Of a stretch of 7,321 nt of DNA, positions 1 through 5,704 are shown one piece after another. The position numbers were made by a program, and so were the translations under genes. This DNA comes from an uncultured Bacteroidales bacterium. Its GTDB lineage: Bacteria > Bacteroidota > Bacteroidia > Bacteroidales > UBA3663. Position 1 is the first letter of the stretch. Every line of letters begins with the position of its first letter. The DNA lies in the NCBI GenBank assembly GCA_905236195.1, contig CAJOOX010000232.1, positions 1 to 7,321 of the forward strand, in the 5' to 3' direction. A model generated the notes under the pieces. That model ran no database searches. It worked only from the letters and a program-made list of their open reading frames with translations, and had not been told where the DNA came from.

Positions 1-1067
1 ACACAGGCATCCTTTCTGCCTCACACCCGCACCTCGGCACGGACCGGCTCCCAAAAATCATAGCTGCCGTCCGTGAGGAGATTCTGCGTTGCGGAGGCGA
101 GATTCATTTCCAGACAGCCATGCAGGACCTCGTACTCCGTACCAACCGGAGCGGCGAAACCGAAGTGTGCGGTGTCATCACCCGCGACGGACGCCAATGG
201 GACGGTCCCGTGATTCTTGCTACTGGACATTCTGCCCGTGATGTCTATCGGATGCTCTACTGCCACAATATTCCACTCGAAGCCAAAGGCATTGCTATGG
301 GTGTTCGTCTCGAACATCCGCAGGCCTTGATTGACTGCATCCAATATCATTCGCCACAGGGGAGAGGCAAGTACCTGCCGGCCGCTGAGTACAGTTTTGT
401 GACTCAGGTCGAAGGCCGCGGAGTCTATTCGTTCTGTATGTGTCCGGGCGGAGTGGTTGTTCCTTCGGCTACCGGTCCCGAACAGGTGGTGGTCAATGGC
501 ATGTCTGCTTCAGCCCGTAGCGGACGGTTCTGCAATGCCGCAATGGTGGTCGAAATCCGGCCTGATGATATTTCGGAGATAGCCGACCAGATAGACCTCG
601 ATCCCGCACTTCGGGACACTCCGCTGGGTATTCTGGCCCTCCAGGAAGCGCTGGAACGTCACACGTGGCTCAACGGCAACCGCACGCAGCAATGCCCGGC
701 CCAGCGAATGCAGGACTTTGTGGACGGACGGCTCTCCGACTCGCTTCCCGACGTGACCTATGCTCCCGGAGCGGTTGCTTCGCCCCTTCATTTCTGGATG
801 CCGCGTTTCATCTCCCGGCGTCTGCGTTCGGCCTTTACCATCTTCGGGCGCAACGCGCGCGGATTCCTCACCAACGAGTCCGTCCTGCTGGCTTCCGAAA
901 CGCGTACTTCGGCTCCCGTCCGGATTCCCCGCGACCGCGAACTTTTTGTTCATCCCTCTATTGCCGGACTCTATCCTGCCGGAGAGGGTGCAGGGTTCGC
1001 AGGAGGAATCGTATCGGCCGCGCTCGACGGCGAGAAATGTGCCGAGGCTCTGCTCGGTAATTTGTAA
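1..1067 (+). CDS. FAD-dependent dehydrogenase-like protein (COG2509 type), 5'-truncated
   Basis: The reading frame is open from the left edge (first full codon at position 3) to TAA at 1065-1067, giving 354 residues. Family members are usually a little over 500 residues, so roughly the N-terminal third, including the first FAD-binding Gly-rich loop, lies outside the window. Visible signatures are SHPHLGTDRL near the start, ATGHSARD at visible residues 73-80 (second part of the dinucleotide-binding fold), MGVRLEHPQ near 99-107, GVYSFCMCPGG at 140-150 with a CxC pair, NGMSAS, and the C-terminal GEGAGFAGGI / AALDG segment that closes around FAD in this fold. The internal ATG at 120 is not the real start, because the conserved frame continues upstream of it. 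The reaction and substrate of COG2509 proteins are not established. No link to tryptophan synthesis is apparent, and a separate promoter follows it, so it is probably not part of the trp operon. Family assignment is from recalled motifs. Confidence 0.85.
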   Translation, partial: TGILSASHPHLGTDRLPKIIAAVREEILRCGGEIHFQTAMQDLVLRTNRSGETEVCGVITRDGRQWDGPVILATGHSARDVYRMLYCHNIPLEAKGIAMGVRLEHPQALIDCIQYHSPQGRGKYLPAAEYSFVTQVEGRGVYSFCMCPGGVVVPSATGPEQVVVNGMSASARSGRFCNAAMVVEIRPDDISEIADQIDLDPALRDTPLGILALQEALERHTWLNGNRTQQCPAQRMQDFVDGRLSDSLPDVTYAPGAVASPLHFWMPRFISRRLRSAFTIFGRNARGFLTNESVLLASETRTSAPVRIPRDRELFVHPSIAGLYPAGEGAGFAGGIVSAALDGEKCAEALLGNL

Positions 1068-1072
1068 TTTTC

Positions 1073-1114
1073 TGTATATTCCCCGTAAGAATATACGCAA
1101 AATAACTTTTTTTT
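1073..1114 (+). terminator. Possible weak terminator after the flavoprotein gene
   Basis: Six bases past the flavoprotein stop codon, GTATATTC (1074-1081) pairs perfectly with GAATATAC (1089-1096) around a 7-base loop, with one further U-G pair at 1073/1097. A run of eight T lies at 1107-1114 but starts nine bases after the stem, and the stem is AT-rich, so this is not a canonical intrinsic terminator. A small alternative hairpin (GCAAAA at 1097-1102 with TTTTGC at 1111-1116) brings the T run into a stem. Transcription may end here, or this may be only a 3' stabilising hairpin. Nothing else was recognised in 1115-1143 beyond A/T runs. Confidence 0.35.
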
Positions 1115-1143
1115 GCCTGATACATCATTTTTTTGTCAAAAAA

Positions 1144-1175
1144 TTTGGAGGATTCAAAAAAAAATCTCACTTTTG
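1144..1175 (+). promoter_or_regulatory. Bacteroidetes-type promoter for the trp leader/operon
   Basis: TTTG at 1144-1147 and CACTTTTG at 1168-1175 are separated by 20 bases. The known housekeeping promoter of Bacteroides has TTTG near -33 and TAnnTTTG near -7. The second box here matches five of its six fixed bases (C in place of the first T). Transcription would then start around 1179-1183, about 35 bases before the leader ORF. The intervening DNA is an A-rich tract. Assignment rests on consensus match and position only. Confidence 0.6.
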
Positions 1176-1214
1176 CACCGATTAAAATTCAAAACAGAAC
1201 TCTAAAACAAAATA

Positions 1215-1292
1215 ATGTACAGTTCAAACTTTAACTATTGGTGGTGGCGTTCCTATGATTCAAATCGTGGGTCGCTTGCTTGTGTCCGATAG
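1215..1292 (+). CDS. trpL: trp operon leader peptide with three tandem Trp codons
   Basis: A 25-codon ORF runs from ATG at 1215 to TAG at 1290-1292, about 35 bases after the predicted transcription start. Codons 9-11 (1239-1247) are TGG-TGG-TGG, in the context NYWWWRSY. The start is preceded by an A-rich sequence without Shine-Dalgarno, as is usual in Bacteroidota. The product itself is expected to have no function: translating it senses charged tRNA-Trp. A ribosome stalled at codons 9-11 would sit on the 5' strand of the long stem at 1227-1241. One reaching the TAG would cover the 3' strand at 1286-1300. The ORF is followed by an intrinsic terminator and then trpB, which is the arrangement of classical attenuators. 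It is too short for ordinary gene callers. The name trpL is by functional analogy with enterobacterial leaders, not homology. Confidence 0.85.
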   Translation: MYSSNFNYWWWRSYDSNRGSLACVR

Positions 1293-1338
1293 TTAAGGTT
1301 CCGAACTTTATCACTAATGAGATATAAAGGCTTGACGT
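1227..1338 (+). promoter_or_regulatory. trp attenuator: competing RNA strands 1, 2 and 3
   Basis: Strand 1 (1227-1241, AACTTTAACTATTGG) can pair over 15 bases with strand 2 (1286-1300, CCGATAGTTAAGGTT), with two G-U pairs and no mismatch. This encloses two of the three Trp codons and most of the leader ORF. Strand 2 has an alternative partner: GTTAAG (1292-1297) pairs with CTTGAC (1331-1336), and after a small internal loop TT (1299-1300) pairs with AA (1327-1328). That partner is the 5' arm of the terminator. Hence 1:2 leaves the terminator free, whereas 2:3 would break it, giving read-through when a ribosome stalls on the Trp codons. The 1:2 stem is clearly visible. The 2:3 antiterminator is shorter (6 + 2 pairs) and is inferred. 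A local hairpin (1294-1300 with 1304-1310) and a GCTTGCT (1274-1280) pairing with the terminator 3' arm (1346-1352) are alternatives. Confidence 0.65.
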
Positions 1339-1360
1339 ATTCCACGGCAAGTCTTTTTTT
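1326..1360 (+). terminator. Intrinsic terminator of the trp attenuator
   Basis: AAAGGCTTG (1326-1334) pairs with CAAGTCTTT (1348-1356) with one G-U pair. After an A/G mismatch, CGT (1336-1338) pairs with ACG (1344-1346) around a five-base loop (ATTCC). The 3' arm runs straight into seven T (1354-1360). It lies 34 bases after the leader stop codon and 41 bases before the trpB start, inside the transcript that must reach trpB, so it can act only as a conditional terminator. The 5' arm resembles strand 1 of the upstream stem, consistent with both competing for strand 2. Confidence 0.85.
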
Positions 1361-1400
1361 ATATATAAGATTATCCTCAATTCAAACAACATAAAAAAGT

Positions 1401-2597
1401 ATGACTTATCAGGTAAATCAAAACGGATTCTACGGCAATTACGGCGGAACCTATGTTCCCGAGATTCTCTACAAGACGGTGGAAGACCTCCGCCAGGCCT
1501 ATTTGCCCATTATCGGGAGTGAGGACTTCCAACGCGAATACCGCGCCCTGCTGCGCGATTATGTGGGACGTCCGTCTCCGCTCTATTACGCCCGGCGGCT
1601 GAGCGAACGCTACCACACGAACATCTATCTCAAGCGGGAGGACCTCAATCACACGGGAGCCCACAAAATCAACAATTCCATCGGCCAGATTCTGATAGCC
1701 AAACGGATGGGCAAACGCCGCATCATCGCCGAGACGGGTGCCGGCCAGCACGGAGTGGCAACAGCTACAGTCTGCGCGCTCATGGATATGCCATGCACGG
1801 TTTACATGGGTGCGACTGATGTCAAGCGTCAGCACACCAATGTGGAACGCATGAAGATGCTGGGCGCCGAGGTCGTACCCGTCACTTCGGGCAACATGAC
1901 CCTCAAGGATGCCACCAACGAGGCCATTCGCGACTGGTGCTGTCATCCGGCCGATACGTTCTATATCATCGGCTCGACGGTAGGGCCGCATCCCTATCCT
2001 GACATGGTGGCCCGTCTCCAGAGCATTATTTCCGAAGAAATCAAGGACCAGCTCCAGGAAAAGATCGGCCGCGACTACCCCGACTATCTGATGGCCTGTG
2101 TGGGTGGAGGCAGTAACGCCGCCGGTACGATTTACCATTATATCGACGATTCGCGTGTCGGCATTATTCTGGCGGAAGCCGGAGGGATGGGCATCGGGAG
2201 CGACAAGACGGCAGCTTCGCTCGAAATCGGAACGACCGGCATTCTGCACGGGTCGCGCATCAAACTCATGCAGACCGACGACGGCCAGATCATCGAACCC
2301 TATTCCATTTCAGCCGGTCTCGATTATCCCGGAACAGGACCGCTCCATTGCAACCTCTACGAAACGGGCCGTGCCCGAGTCCTGCCGGCCAACGACGACG
2401 AAGCCCTCCGTGCCGCCTTTCTGCTCACGCGCCTTGAAGGAATCATCCCGGCCCTCGAGTCCGCCCATGTGCTGGCTGTCCTCGAAAAGGTGACGTTCCG
2501 TCCCGATGATGTGGTGGTCCTCACGGTCAGCGGCCGCGGCGACAAGGATCTTGACACTTATCTTTCCCATAAAGACGATATTAAATTTGATTTCTGA
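1401..2597 (+). CDS. trpB: Tryptophan synthase beta chain
   Basis: The 398-residue product matches the usual TrpB length of about 390-400. It is the PLP enzyme that condenses indole with L-serine to give L-tryptophan, working as an alpha2-beta2 complex with TrpA in the cytoplasm. The N-terminal NGFYGNYGGTYVPE block is typical. HTGAHKIN places the PLP-binding lysine at K89, ETGAGQHG (111-118) contains the catalytic glutamate at 111, and GGGSNA (235-240) is the PLP phosphate loop. HPYPDMV and SAGLDYPG(T)GP are also conserved. The motif set fits the standard TrpB1 type rather than the longer TrpB2. The ATG at 1401 sits 40 bases after the attenuator T-run and has an A-rich upstream sequence. It is the first structural gene, separated from trpA by five genes. 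The stop codon overlaps the trpE start by one base (TGATG). Confidence 0.97.
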   Translation: MTYQVNQNGFYGNYGGTYVPEILYKTVEDLRQAYLPIIGSEDFQREYRALLRDYVGRPSPLYYARRLSERYHTNIYLKREDLNHTGAHKINNSIGQILIAKRMGKRRIIAETGAGQHGVATATVCALMDMPCTVYMGATDVKRQHTNVERMKMLGAEVVPVTSGNMTLKDATNEAIRDWCCHPADTFYIIGSTVGPHPYPDMVARLQSIISEEIKDQLQEKIGRDYPDYLMACVGGGSNAAGTIYHYIDDSRVGIILAEAGGMGIGSDKTAASLEIGTTGILHGSRIKLMQTDDGQIIEPYSISAGLDYPGTGPLHCNLYETGRARVLPANDDEALRAAFLLTRLEGIIPALESAHVLAVLEKVTFRPDDVVVLTVSGRGDKDLDTYLSHKDDIKFDF

Positions 2598-3994
2598 TGT
2601 ACAACTATCATATTTACTCCAAAACAACGCTCGGCGATCTCCAGACGCCTGTCAGTGTTTATCTGCGTTTGCGCGACCTCTATCCGCTCTCCGCGCTGAT
2701 GGAAAGTTCGGACTATCATGCTTCCGACAACGGCCGAAGTTTCATTGGCATCTGTCCGCTGGCTCAGGTGGCTGTTTCCCACGGACTGGGCACATGTACT
2801 TACCCTGACGGGTCGGTTACGCGTCACGATATCTGCGATTCCTACCGTTGTGACGATCTCATCAACGAGTTCCTGCACTCCTTCCGCATCGAAGGCGAGG
2901 GTCTGGGACATTGCGGTCTTTTCGGCTACACGTCGTTCAATGCCGTCCGCTATTTCGAGAACATAGCCGTCAAAGACGAGACGCTGCCTCGCAACGACGC
3001 TCCCGACCTGCTGTATGTGCTTTATAAATACGTTCTGGTGTTCGACCATTTCAACAATACGCTCACTCTCCACCAGCTGGCAGGCGAGGAGGAGACGCCC
3101 GATTTCTCTCCGGTTGAAAAGGCGATGAGCCGTGTAATCAATTCCCGTTTCGGATTCCGTCCGATAGGGGAGACAACATCACCTATCACTGACGAAGAGC
3201 ATAAGGCCAATATACGTCGAGGCATTGCCCATTGCCGGCGAGGCGACGTATTCCAGGTCGTTCTGTCCCGCAGGTTTGTCCAGCGATACGAGGGAGACGA
3301 CTTCCTGCTCTACCGTACCCTTCGTTCCGTCAACCCTTCGCCTTACCTCTTTTATTTCGATTTCGGTGGCTTCCGCATCTTCGGTTCATCGCCCGAAACC
3401 CATTGCCGCATCGAGGGCCGCAGGGCTTATATCGACCCGATTGCCGGAACCACCCGCCGCACGGGAAATGCCGAACAGGATGCCCGCAATGCCGAGTTCC
3501 TGCGCAACGACCCCAAGGAGAATGCCGAACACGTCATGCTGGTCGATCTGGCACGCAACGACCTTTCCCGCAACTGCCACGACGTGAAGGTGGATTTCTA
3601 CAAGGAACTGCAGTATTACTCGCACGTCATTCATCTCGTTTCCCGTGTGTCGGGAACCCTCAACGACGATGCCGATCCGGTCAAAACGTTCATCGACACC
3701 TTTCCTGCCGGAACGCTCTCGGGAGCACCCAAGGTGCGGGCGATGGAGATTATTTCGGAATATGAGCCGCATAATCGCGGGGCCTATGGCGGATGTATCG
3801 GATTCATCGGTTTCGAAGGCTCGCTCAACCAGGCGATTACCATCCGCACCTTTGTGTCGCGCAACGGCGAACTCTGGTTCCAGGCCGGCGGCGGGATTGT
3901 CGCCAAGAGTGATCCCGAATATGAACTCCAGGAAGTAAACAACAAACTCGGCGCCTTGCGTAAAGCTATCGCAGCCGCCGCTCAAACTGAATGA
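2597..3994 (+). CDS. trpE: Anthranilate synthase component I
   Basis: The 465-residue product is the usual length for TrpE. It converts chorismate to anthranilate using ammonia supplied by TrpG. The N-terminal domain has ALMESSD at 33-39, the counterpart of the LLES motif that forms the tryptophan feedback site. NPSPY at 246-250 also contributes to that site in known enzymes. The chorismate-binding domain is complete: GDVFQVVLSRRF (216-227), PIAGTTRRTG (281-290), ENAEHVMLVDLARND (308-322), SGAPK (375-379), GAYGG (395-399) and QAGGGIVAKSDPEYE (429-443). PIAGT together with the neighbouring amidotransferase gene favours anthranilate synthase over aminodeoxychorismate or isochorismate synthase. 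The start is coupled to trpB by a one-base overlap, and the end overlaps trpG by four bases (ATGA), suggesting translational coupling and balanced subunit production. Confidence 0.96.
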   Translation: MYNYHIYSKTTLGDLQTPVSVYLRLRDLYPLSALMESSDYHASDNGRSFIGICPLAQVAVSHGLGTCTYPDGSVTRHDICDSYRCDDLINEFLHSFRIEGEGLGHCGLFGYTSFNAVRYFENIAVKDETLPRNDAPDLLYVLYKYVLVFDHFNNTLTLHQLAGEEETPDFSPVEKAMSRVINSRFGFRPIGETTSPITDEEHKANIRRGIAHCRRGDVFQVVLSRRFVQRYEGDDFLLYRTLRSVNPSPYLFYFDFGGFRIFGSSPETHCRIEGRRAYIDPIAGTTRRTGNAEQDARNAEFLRNDPKENAEHVMLVDLARNDLSRNCHDVKVDFYKELQYYSHVIHLVSRVSGTLNDDADPVKTFIDTFPAGTLSGAPKVRAMEIISEYEPHNRGAYGGCIGFIGFEGSLNQAITIRTFVSRNGELWFQAGGGIVAKSDPEYELQEVNNKLGALRKAIAAAAQTE

Positions 3995-4563
3995 ATATGA
4001 AACTCGCATTAATCGACAACTACGACTCCTTCGCCTACAACCTCGTACATGCCTTCCGGGCGCTCGGGGCAGAAGTGACGGTCTTCCGCAACGACTGCTT
4101 TGAACTTTCCGACCTGGAGCCTTTCGACCGCATCGTTCTTTCCCCGGGTCCCGGCATTCCCTCCGAAGCCGGTCTGCTGCTGGATGTTATCCGCACGTAT
4201 GCGGGACGGGTGCCCATTTTGGGTGTATGTCTGGGCGAACAGGCCATCGGCGAATATTTCGGAGGCACGCTCGTTAATCTCGATCAGGTTTTTCACGGGG
4301 TACAGACCCCTTGCCGGATATTGGTGAATGACGATAATCTGTTCCGCAATCTCCCGCCCGAAATCCCAGTAGGGCGCTACCATTCCTGGGTCGTCGAACG
4401 CCGCAGCCTGCCCCATTGTCTCGAAGTGCTGGCCGAAAGTCCCGAAGGCCAGATCATGGCTCTGCGTCATCGGCAATTCGACATCTGCGGCCTCCAGTTC
4501 CATCCCGAATCCGTCCTTACACCCGATGGCATGACCATCCTCAGAAACTGGGTGGAGGGATAA
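3991..4563 (+). CDS. trpG: Anthranilate synthase component II (glutamine amidotransferase)
   Basis: The 190-residue class I glutamine amidotransferase releases ammonia from glutamine and passes it to TrpE. DNYDSF (9-14), SPGPG (51-55), GVCLGEQ (78-84, nucleophile Cys80), YHSWVV (130-135) and LQFHPES (168-174, His171 and Glu173) give a complete catalytic triad. Most relatives have His where this protein has Glu83 after GVCLG. The ATG at 3991 gives a 4-base overlap with trpE; another ATG at 3997 would shorten it by only two residues. It is a stand-alone subunit, not fused to TrpD as in enterobacteria. Because trpE is adjacent, it most likely serves anthranilate synthase. It could also supply ammonia to aminodeoxychorismate synthase if no separate pabA exists, which cannot be seen here. 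Confidence 0.95.
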   Translation: MNMKLALIDNYDSFAYNLVHAFRALGAEVTVFRNDCFELSDLEPFDRIVLSPGPGIPSEAGLLLDVIRTYAGRVPILGVCLGEQAIGEYFGGTLVNLDQVFHGVQTPCRILVNDDNLFRNLPPEIPVGRYHSWVVERRSLPHCLEVLAESPEGQIMALRHRQFDICGLQFHPESVLTPDGMTILRNWVEG

Positions 4564-4569
4564 AACTTC

Positions 4570-4591
4570 TTCGGGATATCGAAATCCCGAA
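4570..4591 (+). repeat. Inverted repeat (hairpin) after trpG
   Basis: TCGGGAT (4571-4577) and ATCCCGA (4584-4590) are perfect inverted copies around ATCGAA, with one more T-A pair at 4570/4591. It starts six bases after the trpG stop. No T-run follows, so it does not look like a terminator. It could be an mRNA 3'-end stabiliser or processing site, or part of the same repeat block as the adjoining octamers. Confidence 0.6.
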
Positions 4592-4629
4592 ATAACGAAA
4601 TAACGTGATAACGTCATAACGAAATAACG
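4590..4629 (+). repeat. Five tandem octamers, nnATAACG, in the trpG-trpD gap
   Basis: Five consecutive 8-base units fill 40 bases. Units 1, 2 and 5 are AAATAACG, unit 3 is TGATAACG and unit 4 is TCATAACG, so the last six bases are invariant. The block occupies nearly half of the 85-base trpG-trpD gap, the longest gap between structural genes here. It contains no start codon or terminator. It is probably a simple intergenic sequence repeat, and copy number may vary among strains. Confidence 0.9.
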
Positions 4630-4648
4630 ATAAAAAAAATAAAACATC

Positions 4649-5656
4649 ATGATTCAAATGAAAAATATCCTCGACCGTATTCTCAACGGCGAGCAGCTCA
4701 CACGCGAAGAAATGCGTGAAATTCTGGTTGGTATTACCCGCGAGGAATATCCTGCCGAACAGGTTACAGCCCTGCTGACGGGCATCCAGATGCGTGGCAT
4801 CAGTGTCAACGAACTTCTCGGTCTTCGCGACGGCATTCTTGAAACGGGTGTGCCTGTTCCTCTCGATGTGGACCGCTATATTGATGTGGTCGGTACGGGT
4901 GGAGACCGCAAGAATACCTTCAATATTTCCACCACGTCCTGTTTTGTGATTGCCGGTGCCGGTTACAAGGTGGCCAAACACGGCAACTACGCTTCTACAT
5001 CGGCCTCAGGCGCCTCCAATGTGATTGCCCGTCACGGCATTAAGTTCTCGTCCGACATCGATAAGCTCAACCGCAGCATCAACGAGTGCGGCATCGTCTA
5101 TCTGCATGCCCAGCTGTTTGCCCGCGCCATGAAGTATGTGGGCCCCATCCGCAAGGCCTTGCCTTTTCCCACGTGCTTCAATCTGCTGGGCCCCATCGTC
5201 AATCCCTCGCAGCCGGCCTGCCAGCTTTTGGGGGTGGCCACGCTCGACCAGATGCGTCTCTACAACAGCGTCTATCAGCAGATAGGTATCGACTACGGCA
5301 TTGTACACGGTATCGACGGATATGACGAGATTTCCCTCACGGGCGACTTCAAGGTGCAGACCAACAGCTACGAACGCGTGTTCAGTCCCGCCGAATTGGG
5401 TCTCCATATCGCACGTCCCGAGGAACTGCAGGCCGGAGCTAGTGAGGAAGAGGCTGCCGCCATCTTCGACGCAGTACTCGAAAACCGTTGTCTGCCCGCC
5501 CAGAAGGAGATTGTGATGGCCAATGCCGCCTTCGGTATCCAGGTGCTCGAACGCGGACAGAAATCCATAGAGGAATGCCTCGGCATTGCCCGCGAGAGCA
5601 TCGAAAGCGGACGTGCTTTCCGCACCTTCAAAAAGTTCGTGGAACTCAATTCCTAA
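4649..5656 (+). CDS. trpD: Anthranilate phosphoribosyltransferase
   Basis: The 335-residue length is typical of TrpD, which transfers the phosphoribosyl group from PRPP to anthranilate. DVVGTGGDRKNTFNIST (79-95) is the PRPP/pyrophosphate loop. KHGNYASTSASGASN (110-124) corresponds to the KHGNR...SGSAD anthranilate/PRPP region with several substitutions (see findings). GPIRKALPFPTCFNLLGP (165-182) and GIDGYDEIS (221-229), with the metal-binding Asp226-Glu227 pair, are also present. Two in-frame ATGs are possible: 4649 and 4658. The second gives MKNILDRILNG, closer to most family starts, so the true protein may be 332 residues. It has an 85-94 base gap from trpG and no overlap, so it is not obviously translationally coupled. 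Confidence 0.95.
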   Translation: MIQMKNILDRILNGEQLTREEMREILVGITREEYPAEQVTALLTGIQMRGISVNELLGLRDGILETGVPVPLDVDRYIDVVGTGGDRKNTFNISTTSCFVIAGAGYKVAKHGNYASTSASGASNVIARHGIKFSSDIDKLNRSINECGIVYLHAQLFARAMKYVGPIRKALPFPTCFNLLGPIVNPSQPACQLLGVATLDQMRLYNSVYQQIGIDYGIVHGIDGYDEISLTGDFKVQTNSYERVFSPAELGLHIARPEELQAGASEEEAAAIFDAVLENRCLPAQKEIVMANAAFGIQVLERGQKSIEECLGIARESIESGRAFRTFKKFVELNS

Positions 5657-5698
5657 AACTCTCAACTCTAAACTCTCAACTCTAAACTCTCAACTCTA
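5657..5698 (+). repeat. Three perfect 14-base tandem repeats between trpD and trpC
   Basis: AACTCTCAACTCTA occurs three times head to tail with no mismatch, starting on the base after the trpD stop and ending six bases before the trpC ATG. Each unit is itself two heptamers, AACTCTC and AACTCTA. A degraded copy (AACTCAATTCCTA, 5644-5656) overlaps the last codons and stop of trpD. The trpD-trpC gap therefore consists almost wholly of repeat. The rest is AACCAA just before the ATG. It contains no hairpin and no ribosome-binding motif. Confidence 0.95.
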
Positions 5699-5704
5699 AA
5701 CCAA

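Noticed and set aside
760..1185. Overlapping plus-strand frames at 665-1060 and 760-1185 inside and after the flavoprotein gene
   Set aside because: They are out of frame with the conserved FAD-protein C-terminus, rich in Arg/Ser/Pro as shadow frames are, and show no family signature.
1255..1265. ATGATTCAAAT occurs both in the leader and at the trpD start (4649-4659)
   Set aside because: Several 11-base matches are expected by chance in a window of this size, and the contexts are unrelated.
1227..1360. T-box riboswitch or TRAP-type leader as an alternative to peptide attenuation
   Set aside because: No T-box consensus and no series of spaced GAG/UAG triplets were seen. The Trp-rich ORF explains the leader better.
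1377..2249. Long open frame on the minus strand (290 codons) opposite trpB
   Set aside because: It lies fully within the well-supported trpB gene, shows no recognisable motifs and reads as translation noise of a GC-rich gene. The same applies to the other long antisense frames opposite the flavoprotein gene, trpE, trpG and trpD.
3883..3927. TrpE C-terminal QAGGGIVAKSDPEYE differs from the textbook QAGAGIVADS form
   Set aside because: This variant is, as far as I recall, normal for Bacteroidota TrpE, and all catalytic blocks are intact.
4571..4590. Hairpin after trpG as an operon terminator
   Set aside because: There is no T-run after the stem, and the pathway genes continue downstream in the same direction.
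4590..4629. Octamer array as a CRISPR array
   Set aside because: The units are 8 bases and directly adjacent with no spacers, so it is a simple tandem repeat.
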